From positions 186,001 through 250,000 of the forward strand of contig CAWKIA010000030.1 in NCBI GenBank assembly GCA_963849635.1: a stretch of 64,000 bases of DNA, given 5' to 3'. This stretch comes from CAVRUD01 sp963849635 (lineage in GTDB: Bacteria; Chloroflexota; Chloroflexia; Thermomicrobiales; UBA6265). The position numbers and the translations under genes were made by a program. The notes beneath the pieces are model-generated. The model worked only from the letters and a program-made list of their open reading frames with translations. It was not told the origin of the DNA and did not search any database. Positions 18,469-26,841 of the stretch are shown one piece after another (positions within the stretch are counted from its first letter, which is position 1; each line of letters begins with the position of its first letter).

Positions 18469-19251
18469 CTACCGCAGCGGCCAGGCAACCTCCATCGCCG
18501 GGATCTGCCCGGTGTCGACATCGTGGAGGTAGATCTTGCGGGGCGGGCCGGCAAGTTCATGACCTTGCTGCCGCGCCCAATCCGCCACCGCGTCGAACGC
18601 GGTGAAGACGAGTGGGAGGAAGGAACGTTGGCCCTGGATGCAGGTGTACGCCACCAGACCAGCGGGCAATTCGGCGTCACTCACGGCGGCGAACTCGTTC
18701 GCGGCGACGGGTACGCAGGCCTCGATTTCGCCGTGGGACTCGTGGTGAATCGCGCCATGATAGAGGGCGAACGGGGGGCCGGCCGGGGTCGTGTGCTGCT
18801 TCAATGCGGCGAAGGTTGAGGTGATGAAGGTTTCGACATCGGCGACCGCGACGGTGGCGCTACGGCTGACATAGGGCTGGGCGGGAACCCGCTTGATCTG
18901 GACATCATGCTGGGTCGCCGTGCTGCCGTAATCGACAATACAGCGCAGGTACTTCAAAACTTGAGTACGCTCGGCCTGGCGCCGCTCCAGGGCGGCTTCG
19001 TGCGCGTCCAATCCGGCTACCTTTGGATCGTCGAGAAAGGACTGGATCTCCGCCAGGGGCATATCGGCCGCCCGGAGCAGGCGGATCATCCGCGCTCGTT
19101 CGACCTGATCCAGGCGGTAGTAGCGGTACCCGGTATCCGGGTCGGTCCGCGCCGGACAGAGCAATCCGCTCTCCGCGTAGAGGCGCAACGCCTTGGGAGA
19201 GAGGCCCGTCCAAGTAGCAAACTGACCAATGGGAACGAGGGGGCGCTCCAT
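18469..19251 (-). CDS. MerR-family regulator with GyrI-like effector domain (copy 2)
   Basis: 260 residues, colinear with the regulator at 14515-15309. The N-terminal helix-turn-helix is LVPIGQFATWTGLSPKALRL, then YAESGLLCPARTDPDTGYRY, and the sensor half ends KIYLHDVDTGQIPAMEVAWP. The two differ most in the sensor half, so they may sense different ligands. The ATG at 19251 follows the -10 by 7 nt (leaderless). It is upstream of the binding protein at 16492-18339 on the same strand, about 130 nt apart, and could control it. Confidence 0.9.
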   Translation of the reverse strand: MERPLVPIGQFATWTGLSPKALRLYAESGLLCPARTDPDTGYRYYRLDQVERARMIRLLRAADMPLAEIQSFLDDPKVAGLDAHEAALERRQAERTQVLKYLRCIVDYGSTATQHDVQIKRVPAQPYVSRSATVAVADVETFITSTFAALKQHTTPAGPPFALYHGAIHHESHGEIEACVPVAANEFAAVSDAELPAGLVAYTCIQGQRSFLPLVFTAFDAVADWARQQGHELAGPPRKIYLHDVDTGQIPAMEVAWPLR

Positions 19252-19258
19252 GCACCAT

Positions 19259-19289
19259 ACCCTAAGGTCTTCCCCAAGGGGAATGTCAA
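19259..19289 (-). promoter_or_regulatory. MerR-type promoter with 19-bp spacer and perfect palindrome
   Basis: On the minus strand TTGACA (19284-19289), a 19-nt spacer and TAGGGT (19259-19264). The spacer starts with the perfect palindrome TTCCCCTTGGGGAA. The arrangement matches the promoter at 15317-15347 base for base in spacing, with a different dyad sequence. Confidence 0.78.
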
Positions 19290-19294
19290 GACCT

Positions 19295-19594
19295 TTATGC
19301 GGAAGAAACAGATTTGAATAGATTGGCGGTCTCCGCCGGCATCGCGTACCCCTGCTGCGCTTCCGTCCACGGCCGGGCATGGCCGGCCGCCTTCAGCGCC
19401 TGTCCCATGGCGTACGTTGCCCGGGCGACCGCTTTGTGATCGGTCAAACCGAGGTGCTTGGCGACCGCGGCCGTGTCGAACCGCTCGTCCGGGTGGCTGA
19501 CCAGCAGGTCGACAAACCCGCGCTGGGTCGGATCATCGAGCGACGAGAGAAAGGTCGTCGCCGCTTCGAGATCATCCCGAGTCCAGGTATTCAT
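19295..19594 (-). CDS. Small helical protein, possible winged-helix (DUF6416-like)
   Basis: 99 residues, start MNTWTRDDLEAATTFLSSL with AGGAG 9 nt upstream. The middle (GFVDLLVSHPDERFDTAAVA then KHLGLTDHKAVARATYAMG) looks like a small helix-turn-helix domain, with a Trp-containing tail. I recall similar unnamed proteins grouped as DUF6416 but cannot verify that. It lies just upstream of the MerR copy 2 gene on the same strand, and its stop is 6 nt from the -35 of that gene. Confidence 0.65.
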   Translation of the reverse strand: MNTWTRDDLEAATTFLSSLDDPTQRGFVDLLVSHPDERFDTAAVAKHLGLTDHKAVARATYAMGQALKAAGHARPWTEAQQGYAMPAETANLFKSVSSA

Positions 19595-19643
19595 CGCAAA
19601 GGCTCCTAAGAATTGCGTCGATGTTGCCGGGAACGCTCGGCTG

Positions 19644-19764
19644 GTAGGGGCGGACCAATGTGTCCGCCCGGCCACCGACAACGATATCGCGAATCGGAAA
19701 CGGCGTCTCCATCGCGTTCCCCGGCGGGTTGCAACCGGGCGGACACATCGGTCCGCCCCTCCTA
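19644..19764. repeat. Inverted repeat with GTAGGGGCGGAC ends (family C, copy 1)
   Basis: GTAGGGGCGGACCAATGTGT opens the element and the complement (ACACATCGGTCCGCCCCT) closes it. Inner parts also pair (GTCCGCCCGG with CCGGGCGGAC). Shorter relatives lie at 22191, 37338 and 54519. No gene is present. Confidence 0.65.
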
Positions 19765-19863
19765 GATGGACCTATCCGGCCCAATCCAACACGCAGGGAG
19801 GCAATCCGGCACAGATGCAAGCATACCCCTCCCCCCTTCGCTAGAATGCGCCCCATCACACAA

Positions 19864-19898
19864 CTCACGTCTCACGTCTCACGTCTCATGTCGCATGT
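19864..19898 (+). repeat. Heptamer tandem array before the enolase-superfamily gene
   Basis: Five consecutive 7-nt units: CTCACGT three times, CTCATGT, CGCATGT. The array ends 5 nt before the GGAGG of the next gene. Confidence 0.8.
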
Positions 19899-19916
19899 CA
19901 CCGGAGGATTCACCGC

Positions 19917-21272
19917 GTGAAGATCACCGATGTCGAGGTTGCGTACCTAAAGATCCCGAGCATCACAATGGAGGCGAACGGGACTCAGGACACTGCCGTC
20001 GTCCTCGTCCACACCGACGAGGGCATCACCGGCATCGGCGAGGCCGACTCCGCCCCGACCGTCGTGAAAGCCATCGTCGAGGCCCCCCGATCCCACTCGG
20101 TGATGGTCGGCCTGCGCGAGGTCCTGATCGGCGAGAACCCGCTGGAGGTCGAGCGCCTCTGGCACAAGATGTACCAGGCTTCCATTTACTATGGCCGTCG
20201 CGGCGCGGTGATCCACGCCATCAGCGGCATCGACATCGCCCTCTGGGACATCAAGGGCAAGGCGTTGGGCCGTCCCCTCTGTGATCTCCTGGGCGGGACG
20301 ACCGATGCCAAGGTCCGCGCCTACGCTTCTGCCCTCTTCGGGGCGGACGGCGTCGAGACGGGCGAGAAGGCCGCTCGCTTCAAGGACGCAGGCTTCACCG
20401 CCTTCAAGTTCGGCTGGAAGGATTTTGGCAAGGCCGAGAAGACGGACCGAGCCCACGTCGAAGGCATCCGCAACGCGGTCGGCCCTGACGCCCCGATCAT
20501 GGTCGACGTCGGCTGGGCCTACGACAGCGGCGGCGAGATCTGGGACCACACCACCGCCCTCCGCCGTTCCCGCATGCTGGCCGAGTACGACGTTTTCTGG
20601 CTGGAAGAGCCCCTGCACCCGGACGACATGGATGGCTATCGCGAGCTTTGCGATCGCTCCCCCGTCCGGATCGCCACCGGCGAGGAGATGTCCACGATCC
20701 ATGAGTTCCGCGATCTGATCGAGCGCTGCCACATCGACGTTCTCCAGCCGGACGTCTCCCGGGCCGGCGGCGTCACCGAGACGATGCGGATCGCCGCGCT
20801 GGCCGCCGCTCACGGCCGCCCGATCGTTCCCCACCATTACTCCTCCGGCATCCTCGGCGCGGTCTCCGTCCACATCAACGCCAGCATCCCGAACCGCCTC
20901 TTCCAGGAGACTCCCGCCCCGGGAGAGGGCTCTGCCTTGAATACGGATCTCGTCGTGCCCCGCGTCCAGCTTGACGCGGACGGCTGCATCGTCATCCCAA
21001 AGGGTCCTGGTCTGGGCATCGAACTGGATCAGGATGTGTTCGCGAAGTACCGGGTGAGCTTAACCCTCACCTTGGGCGGGAAGGAGAAATTTCGGCGTCC
21101 TCCGACGCTGTCCCGACCCAACCCTGTCATCCCGAGCTGTCGAGGGATCTCGAGATGGATGCGTGGAAGCGAAGAAGCCCTGGCTTCAGAGAGGCCGGCA
21201 TCGTGCTCTCGGAGGCGGTGGCGAGATCGGGACGCCGTTCTCCTTCTAGATCCCTCGACAGGCTCGGGATGA
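19917..21272 (+). CDS. Mandelate racemase/muconate lactonizing enzyme family (enolase superfamily)
   Basis: Residues 1-380 are a typical acid-sugar dehydratase or racemase: capping domain (MKITDVEVAYLKIPS), GRRGAVIHAISGIDIALWDI, then barrel residues Lys in FTAFKFGWKD, metal ligands Asp in IMVDVGWAYD, Glu in FWLEEPLHPDD and Glu in IATGEEMST, and His in IVPHHYSSGI. The GTG start at 19917 follows GGAGG by 7 nt. After VFAKYRVS (about 21062) the frame runs on for 70 residues. The last 48 are encoded by a family A palindromic repeat. A one-base slip at GGGTGA would end it at once. The substrate is unknown. It sits beside a sugar-type importer and an UlaG-like hydrolase. Confidence 0.9.
   Translation: MKITDVEVAYLKIPSITMEANGTQDTAVVLVHTDEGITGIGEADSAPTVVKAIVEAPRSHSVMVGLREVLIGENPLEVERLWHKMYQASIYYGRRGAVIHAISGIDIALWDIKGKALGRPLCDLLGGTTDAKVRAYASALFGADGVETGEKAARFKDAGFTAFKFGWKDFGKAEKTDRAHVEGIRNAVGPDAPIMVDVGWAYDSGGEIWDHTTALRRSRMLAEYDVFWLEEPLHPDDMDGYRELCDRSPVRIATGEEMSTIHEFRDLIERCHIDVLQPDVSRAGGVTETMRIAALAAAHGRPIVPHHYSSGILGAVSVHINASIPNRLFQETPAPGEGSALNTDLVVPRVQLDADGCIVIPKGPGLGIELDQDVFAKYRVSLTLTLGGKEKFRRPPTLSRPNPVIPSCRGISRWMRGSEEALASERPASCSRRRWRDRDAVLLLDPSTGSG
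21128..21272. repeat. 145-bp palindromic element, family A, copy 2
   Basis: Left end TCATCCCGAGCTGTCGAGGG, right end complement (TCCCTCGACAGGCTCGGGAT). The 3' part of the enolase-superfamily reading frame runs through it. Confidence 0.8.
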
Positions 21273-21279
21273 CTGGGAA

Positions 21280-22137
21280 ATGGGGGCGGCATCGGACTGC
21301 CGTCCACAGTCGAGGTCCCTGGCCGGCTGCGAAAGGAGCACGGATGGCCCAACCCGACTGGCACACCAATTCGTCAACGAGACTCCCGATCCCGGCACCG
21401 TTGCCTGCGTCTGGCTGGGGCAGGCCGGGTATCTCTTCAAGACCGACCGGGGCACGACGGTGCTTCTCGATCCGTACCTCACCGACTACGCGGAGATGAT
21501 GTGGGGCCTGAAGCGGATCATTCCGCCCGCGTTTGACTACACGGAATGGGCGCCGGACATTCTCCTTAGCTCCCACTGGCACGAGGACCATCTCGATCTG
21601 CCGGTGGTCAAGCATTACATGGGCCAGCCAGGTGTCACGCTGGTTGGCTCGTTTGCCTCCGTCGTCCGCTCGACTTCCTGGGGCTGGCCGCACGATCGGG
21701 CGATCTCCCTCTCCGCTGGGGAGAGCGTTGACATAGGTGATGTCAGTATCGAGGCGACGTTCGCCCGCCACGAGGTGCCGGAGGCGCCCGCGCCCGATGC
21801 CATCGGCTTCTTGCTCACCCTCAGCGGCCGCACGATCTGGAACATCGGCGATACCGAGTACGACGCCCGTGTCCTTCCGCCCGGTCCGGACGCCCCCGAG
21901 GTGATGATCACCCCGATCAACGGCGTCGGCGGCAACCTCGACGTCGACGAAGCCGCCCTCCTCACCTGGAAGACTCAACCCGCTGTCGTCATCCCCAACC
22001 ACTACAACATGTGGGCTCCTGAGGGCTTTGGGCCTGGCGCAACCCTCGATCCCGAACAATTCAAAGGCACGCTCTCTCGCCTTGGTGGCGGCCCACAGGT
22101 TCGCGTCCTCACAGTCGGGGAGATCGTGATCCTCTAA
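21280..22137 (+). CDS. MBL-fold metal-dependent hydrolase (UlaG-like), start region frameshifted
   Basis: A metallo-beta-lactamase-fold hydrolase of the UlaG type. ACVWLGQAGYLFKTDRGTTV opens the fold, the metal motif is SSHWHEDHLD, further ligands are in FARHEVPEA and NIGDTEYDAR, and PINGVGGNLDVDEAA and IPNHYNMWAPE follow. The likely native start is the ATG at 21344 with GAAAGGAGC upstream (MAQPDWHTN). It is one base out of frame with the domain. Restoring one T in CACACCAATTC (about 21365) joins them as HTNFVNETPDPG. As it stands, translation would need a non-homologous upstream start. It is close to the enolase-superfamily gene, which suggests a sugar-acid lactonase role. Confidence 0.85.
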   Translation: MGAASDCRPQSRSLAGCERSTDGPTRLAHQFVNETPDPGTVACVWLGQAGYLFKTDRGTTVLLDPYLTDYAEMMWGLKRIIPPAFDYTEWAPDILLSSHWHEDHLDLPVVKHYMGQPGVTLVGSFASVVRSTSWGWPHDRAISLSAGESVDIGDVSIEATFARHEVPEAPAPDAIGFLLTLSGRTIWNIGDTEYDARVLPPGPDAPEVMITPINGVGGNLDVDEAALLTWKTQPAVVIPNHYNMWAPEGFGPGATLDPEQFKGTLSRLGGGPQVRVLTVGEIVIL

Positions 22138-22190
22138 CCCGTTTCCACGCGAAAACAGTTTCCCGCGCCATACGGTCTTTGTAGGGGCGG

Positions 22191-22219
22191 ACACGCTGGG
22201 CAGGGATGTCCGCCCCTAC
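22191..22219. repeat. Short GTAGGGGCGGAC palindrome (family C, copy 2)
   Basis: GTAGGGGCGGACA and TGTCCGCCCCTAC pair with a short loop. It lies in the gap after the UlaG-like gene. Confidence 0.55.
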
Positions 22220-22286
22220 GCCAGGAACCAATCCGGCACCTTCGGCCCGCGGTCTCGCCCACCTCGACCTCCTCCCTCTCTCCCCC

Positions 22287-22333
22287 TCACGGCGATAGCC
22301 GTGTCCCCCTCAGCCCGTCAGGGCTGTCCCCCC
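22287..22333 (-). repeat. Third 23-bp-type hairpin array (two units)
   Basis: CACGGC/GCCGTG with a GATA loop and CAGCCC/GGGCTG, separated and followed by CCCCC. The unit design is that of the arrays at 16258 and 16429, and one stem is identical. It precedes the sugar-binding protein gene. Confidence 0.7.
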
Positions 22334-22499
22334 CTTGAATACAGTTGACACCCTGCCGATAGGATTGCGAGAATCCGCCTCCACCGGGCGCGGTGCGCCA
22401 TCAACTCAGCATGCGTTGTTCTCTCGGCGGCTTGCGTTGCGCTGCTGGCGGGTGCCAGTGCGCGGTCCATCAGCCCGATGCCGGGCTTTGGGAGGATCG

Positions 22500-23831
22500 A
22501 TGATGTCTCGGATTTCGCGGACTCAGGGCCTCGTGGGATCATCCATGTCGCGCCGGCGTCTCCTCGGGCAGACCGGTGGCATTGCCGCTGGCGGCGCCCT
22601 CGCGGGCGCGGGCCTTTCCGCCATCCGGCCCTCCCGGGCCTTTGCTCAGGACGCCACCGAGGTCACCATGTGGGGCAACCACCCCGAGTGGAAGGACCCG
22701 ATGGAGGAGATCCTGACTGCCTTTGAGACGGCCCACCCCGATGTCGCCGTCGAATTCACTCCCACCCCCGGCCCTGACTATCGCGCCAAGTTGCAGACCG
22801 CCAAGGCCGGTGGCGAGCCATCCGATATCCTCGGCGAAGAAGATGGCACGATTATCACCCAGGTCCTGGCCGGCGGCGAATTGCCATTCATCGACCTCAC
22901 CGGCCAGATCGACATCAGCGGCCTCTCCGGTCCGGCCCGGGTCCAGGTCGAGGTCAGTGGCAAGACTTACGGTTGCCCGCTTGCCTCCTACACCGTCGGT
23001 ATCGCCTACCAGCGCCCAATCTTCGCCGAACACGGCATCACCCCTCCCACAACCTGGGACGAATTGCTCGCCGTCTGCGACACGCTCCAGAACGCGGGCG
23101 TTACGCCGTTCGTCGCGGGCGCCAAGGACGAAGTCCATCCCTTCTTCATGTACATCGGTTTCGCTTCCTCCGTCCTCGGGCTGGAGGGCTTCCAGGCCGT
23201 TCGCCGGGGCGAGCGCAGCCTGACCGATCCCGATCTCGTTGCGGCGATGGAAATGCTCAAGACGCTCCAGCCCTACTTCCAGTCCGGATTCGAGGCAACC
23301 GACTACACCACCGCCAAGGCGATCTTCGCCAACGGTCTCGGCGCGATGGAGGTCGCGGGGACGGCCGACTTCACCGGCTACATGCAGGTGAATCCCGAAG
23401 CCGACCTCGGCTTCATGGCCTGGCCAGGGCCGGAAGCGGGCAAATCTGCCACCAACACCGGCATGGAGCTCCTCTACACGGTCAGTGCATTCGCCGATGC
23501 GGACAAACAGGCCGCGGCCACGACGTTCGTCAACTGGCTGGCCACGCCCGAGGCCCAGCAACTCGTCTCCGATTTGATCGCCCTCCCGATCAACATCAAC
23601 GTGACCGAATCCTCCGACCGCATCCGCCAGGAAACCGTCGCCGCCCGCGTCAACGATGTCCCGGTCTGGTACTCCGTCCCGGAAACCAGCCAGACATTGG
23701 CCATCATCACCGCCGAGCAAGGCGGCCTCTGGACCGACCGCCTGACCCCACTCCAATTCGCGGAGCTCATCCAGGCTTCTATCGTCCCGAACCCGGATCT
23801 GGACGGCGGCGGCGCCACGCCGGCGGCGTAA
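22500..23831 (+). CDS. Tat-exported carbohydrate ABC solute-binding protein (family 1)
   Basis: 443 residues. A Tat signal (MSRRRLLGQTGGIAAGGALA) ends near RAFAQDA. The mature domain begins VTMWGNHPEWKDPMEEILTA and carries family-1 features: FETAHPDVAVEF, IAYQRPIFAEHGITPPTTWD, ANGLGAMEVAGTADFTGYMQ. GGGAGG precedes two adjacent ATG codons (22500, 22503). The frame extends upstream to 22335 without similarity. Two permease genes follow on the same strand, giving a CUT1-type sugar importer whose ATPase must be encoded elsewhere. Confidence 0.93.
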   Translation: MMSRISRTQGLVGSSMSRRRLLGQTGGIAAGGALAGAGLSAIRPSRAFAQDATEVTMWGNHPEWKDPMEEILTAFETAHPDVAVEFTPTPGPDYRAKLQTAKAGGEPSDILGEEDGTIITQVLAGGELPFIDLTGQIDISGLSGPARVQVEVSGKTYGCPLASYTVGIAYQRPIFAEHGITPPTTWDELLAVCDTLQNAGVTPFVAGAKDEVHPFFMYIGFASSVLGLEGFQAVRRGERSLTDPDLVAAMEMLKTLQPYFQSGFEATDYTTAKAIFANGLGAMEVAGTADFTGYMQVNPEADLGFMAWPGPEAGKSATNTGMELLYTVSAFADADKQAAATTFVNWLATPEAQQLVSDLIALPININVTESSDRIRQETVAARVNDVPVWYSVPETSQTLAIITAEQGGLWTDRLTPLQFAELIQASIVPNPDLDGGGATPAA

Positions 23832-23841
23832 TCGAAGAGAC

Positions 23842-24048
23842 GCGAGTCGTGAGTCGTGGGTCGCGAGAATTGTCGTCATCCTGAGCGTGCGAAGGATCTT
23901 GGCGCTTTAGCGCCTTCGTGCTCGTTCCAGTCCACAACGCTTCGGTCGGCACCAAAGGCCGTAAACGGCCAAGATCCTTCGCAAGCTCAGGATGACGGGG
24001 CTTGCACGGTTCCTCGTGCCCGACTCACGACTCACGACTCACGTCTCG
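23842..24048. repeat. Family B palindromic element flanked by inverted heptamer arrays
   Basis: The core at 23876-23995 begins TCATCCTGAGCGTGCGAAGG and ends with the complement (CCTTCGCAAGCTCAGGATGA), plus inner CCAAGATC and GATCTTGG. Left of it are heptamers GCGAGTC, GTGAGTC, GTGGGTC (23842-23862). Right of it are CGACTCA three times and CGTCTCG (24021-24048), the inverse sequence. So the core is nested in a second inverted repeat made of 7-nt units. Confidence 0.8.
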
Positions 24049-24061
24049 AATAGGAACTCCC

Positions 24062-25045
24062 ATGTCCGCACAGCACGCTCCGGAGATAGAGGCCATCGAA
24101 CGGAGGCAGGCCGGGGCCTCGGTGATGACGAGCCCCGGCAAGCGTCTATTCCAGCGTGCCCCCTGGCTCTGGTTCATTCTTCCGGCGCTGGTCGCGTATG
24201 GCGCCCTGTTCATCTATCCAACTTCGCGGGCGTTCTATCTCAGTATCTTCGACTGGAGCGGGGTCGGCTCCCAGAAGAACGTCATCTGGTTCGATAACTT
24301 CTCGAATTTGCTCCAATCGAACCGCTTCTGGCGGGCGTCGTGGCACTCTCTCGAACTCTTCGCCTTTATTTTTGTCTTCCAGAACACGATCTCGCTTGGG
24401 CTGGCGCTGATGCTCAACCGGCGCTCCCGCATGACCCACATTTACCGCGCGATCATTTTCTTGCCGGTCATCATGTCGGCCGTCGCTACGGGCGTCGTTT
24501 GGATCTTGATGCTCGACCCGATCATCGGCGTCATTAATCCCTTCCTGCGCGACATCGGCCTGGCCTCCTGGCAGCACGAGTGGCAGGCCGATCCCAAACT
24601 TGCCCTCCCGACGATCATGGTTGTCCAGGCCTGGCAGTGGAACGGGATGGCCGTCGTCCTCTATCTCGCCGGGCTTCAGAATGTTCCCGACGACCTGAAA
24701 GAGGCCGCCAAGATCGACGGCGCGAACATCTTTCAGGTCTTCCGCCACATTACCTTCCCGATGCTTGCCCCGGCCTTCACGATCGTCACCGTCCTGGCCT
24801 TCATCCTGACCTTCCGCGCCTTCGACCTGCCGTACGTCCTGGCGGGCCCACATGGTGCTCCGGACGGCGCCACTATTCTTCTGGGCGTTCAGATCTATGG
24901 CGACGCCTTTGGTACCAGTTCATTCACCTCGGCAACCCGGATGAGCTACGCCATCGCCGAAGGCGTCACCCTCTTCGTCTTCCTCGCCGGCGTCTCCGGC
25001 TTGCTCATCAAGTCGCTGGGACGGCGAGAGGAAGCGCTGCACTAG
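24062..25045 (+). CDS. Sugar ABC transporter permease (MalF/UgpA type)
   Basis: A 327-residue permease. A cytoplasmic N-terminal tail leads to the first span (APWLWFILPALVAYGALFIY), typical of CUT1 permease 1. The EAA loop is DLKEAAKIDGANIFQVFRHI. Six spans are expected. The ATG at 24062 (MSAQHAPEIE) has AGGAA upstream. An in-frame start at 24002 lies inside the repeat. It is separated from the next permease gene by 44 nt carrying degenerate 7-nt repeats. Confidence 0.93.
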   Translation: MSAQHAPEIEAIERRQAGASVMTSPGKRLFQRAPWLWFILPALVAYGALFIYPTSRAFYLSIFDWSGVGSQKNVIWFDNFSNLLQSNRFWRASWHSLELFAFIFVFQNTISLGLALMLNRRSRMTHIYRAIIFLPVIMSAVATGVVWILMLDPIIGVINPFLRDIGLASWQHEWQADPKLALPTIMVVQAWQWNGMAVVLYLAGLQNVPDDLKEAAKIDGANIFQVFRHITFPMLAPAFTIVTVLAFILTFRAFDLPYVLAGPHGAPDGATILLGVQIYGDAFGTSSFTSATRMSYAIAEGVTLFVFLAGVSGLLIKSLGRREEALH

Positions 25046-25072
25046 CCATCAGCCGACAGCTATCAGCCGTCA
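25045..25072 (+). repeat. Degenerate heptamer array between the two permease genes
   Basis: Four 7-nt units: GCCATCA, GCCGACA, GCTATCA, GCCGTCA. The first unit overlaps the stop codon of the first permease. Confidence 0.65.
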
Positions 25073-25089
25073 CAAGGGACCTGAACGCC

Positions 25090-25986
25090 ATGGCCGCACG
25101 AGCCGATCTGCCCACAACCGCCGTCCACCCGACCGCTCCGCGGTCGCTTACGTCGAAGCAGGTGCGCCGCGTACTCGGCGGCGCCATCTGGCACATCGTG
25201 ATGATCGCGGTCTGTCTGATCGTGCTCATCCCGATCATCATGGTCGTGTTCGGCTCCTTCAAGACCGTCAACGAGTTCTTCGCCAAGCCCTACAGCCTCC
25301 CGGAGTCCTACGACTTCTTCAATTACCGCAAGGCCTGGTCGGAGGCAAACATCCAGACGACGTTGCGCAATAGCATCCTCGTCACCAGCGTCTCCGTCCT
25401 CATCAGTACGATTCTCGCCTGCTTGGCCGCCTACGGCCTCGCCCGCTTCCGCTTCAACGGCCGGATGGGCATCCGCCTCCTCTTCGTCGGCGGACTGGTT
25501 GTGCCTGTCCAACTGATCATCCTGCCGATCTTCGTCATCCTCAAAGATCTGGGCATCCTCGGCGATATCCGCTCCCTGATCGCGGTCTACTCCGTCTTTG
25601 CCATACCCCTTGGTGTGCTCGTCCTCTCTGGCTTCTTCGGGCTCCTGCCTAAAGACCTTGAAGATGCTGCCCGCATCGACGGTGCCAGCCACCTGGAGAT
25701 CTTCTGGCGGATCATGCTGCCGCTCTCCCGCCCGGCCCTGGCGGCGGTGGTGATCCTCAACGGCGTCTGGATTTGGAACGACTTCTTCCTCGGCTTCATC
25801 TTGATCAACAACCGCGACGCCGAGACGATGCCGGTCGGGATCATGAGCTTCCGCGGCACCTATTCGACCGAATGGGGCTTGATCTTCGCGAGCGTCACCA
25901 TCTCCGCCCTCCCCGTTGTGATTGCCTACCTGCTCCTCTCCCGCCAGTTCATTGCTGGGCTCACGGCGGGAAGCGTGAAGGGCTAG
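25090..25986 (+). CDS. Sugar ABC transporter permease (MalG/UgpE type)
   Basis: A 298-residue second permease of the importer. A first span (IVMIAVCLIVLIPIIMVVFG) is followed by the conserved GSFKTVNEFF, the EAA loop DLEDAARIDGASHLEIFWRI at about residue 200 and the GVWIWNDFFLGFILIN segment. It ends with the QFIAGLTAGSVKG tail typical of the family. The start has no strong ribosome-binding site, so coupling to the upstream permease is likely. The transported sugar cannot be deduced. Confidence 0.93.
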   Translation: MAARADLPTTAVHPTAPRSLTSKQVRRVLGGAIWHIVMIAVCLIVLIPIIMVVFGSFKTVNEFFAKPYSLPESYDFFNYRKAWSEANIQTTLRNSILVTSVSVLISTILACLAAYGLARFRFNGRMGIRLLFVGGLVVPVQLIILPIFVILKDLGILGDIRSLIAVYSVFAIPLGVLVLSGFFGLLPKDLEDAARIDGASHLEIFWRIMLPLSRPALAAVVILNGVWIWNDFFLGFILINNRDAETMPVGIMSFRGTYSTEWGLIFASVTISALPVVIAYLLLSRQFIAGLTAGSVKG

Positions 25987-26131
25987 CCGCGGTCTGGGAT
26001 GGCGCGGGTTGTGCCGTTTCTAGAGTCAGGGGCGTTTCCCGGCAATCGCACCCATGCCAGAATCCCGTGCTACCCTCGCCTCACCGGATCTCGGTCCGTA
26101 ACGACCTCTACCCGCACGCGGAGAACCCCTG

Positions 26132-26836
26132 TTGGACCGGAGTAAGACTCACTACGACTTGCGCGATGCCTTCGCCGGCGATGGCTGCCCCATCTGCGCT
26201 CTCACCCAAGCGGCCATCGACCGCTACTTCGCGACCCTCAACTACGAGGCCGCCGGGGATCGCGGCGTCCGCGCCCACCTCCGCCAAACGCTCGGCTTCT
26301 GCCGGCCCCACGCCCACCAGTGGCTTGCCGCGGCCCACGTTCTTGCTACGGCGGTCATCTATGCTGAGGTCCTCGATCAGACGCGGAACGACCTGCGTGC
26401 CCTCTCGTTCCGCCGCTCCGGACCCCGTCTCCCATCTATCCTCCGCTCGCGCGGTGGCGGCGAACCGGGCGATGTCGCCAGCATGCCTCCCCGGGCTACA
26501 GCCCCATGTCCGGCCTGTGTCGTTCACGCCGACTCCGAGAAGATGCTGCTCGGCACCCTCCTCTCCGGCATCACCGACCCTGCCTTCCGTGACACCTTTG
26601 CCCGATCCCCGGGCCTCTGCCTGCCCCACCTGCGTCCCGCCCTCGCCCAGGCTCCGGACGAAGCCACGTTCATCGCCCTTCGCGACGCCGCCCTTGCACA
26701 AGAGGAGACCCTGCTTGCCCACCTCCTCGAGGTCATCCGCAAGCACGATTACCGCTTCACCGAGGAACTCGCGGGCGAGGAGCGCGGCGCTGGCTCCCGC
26801 GCCATCCGCCACGTCTCCGGCGAGGCCAAGAGCTAG
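26132..26836 (+). CDS. DUF6062-like protein with two CPxC...C-x-PH modules
   Basis: 234 residues from a TTG start. Two similar halves each contain a CPxC pair followed about 40 residues later by a Cys-x-PH: CPICALTQAA with LGFCRPHAHQWL, and CPACVVHADS with PGLCLPHLRP. Paired Cys and His residues suggest metal binding or a redox role. I recognise the overall pattern as DUF6062, whose function is unknown. No membrane span or signal peptide is seen. It stands alone between a sugar importer and purD, followed by a family A repeat. Confidence 0.75.
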   Translation: MDRSKTHYDLRDAFAGDGCPICALTQAAIDRYFATLNYEAAGDRGVRAHLRQTLGFCRPHAHQWLAAAHVLATAVIYAEVLDQTRNDLRALSFRRSGPRLPSILRSRGGGEPGDVASMPPRATAPCPACVVHADSEKMLLGTLLSGITDPAFRDTFARSPGLCLPHLRPALAQAPDEATFIALRDAALAQEETLLAHLLEVIRKHDYRFTEELAGEERGAGSRAIRHVSGEAKS

Positions 26837-26841
26837 ACCTG

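Noticed and set aside
19864..19898. Heptamer arrays as CRISPR or assembly stutter
   Set aside because: Units are 7 nt with unit-to-unit substitutions and differ from locus to locus, which neither explanation gives.
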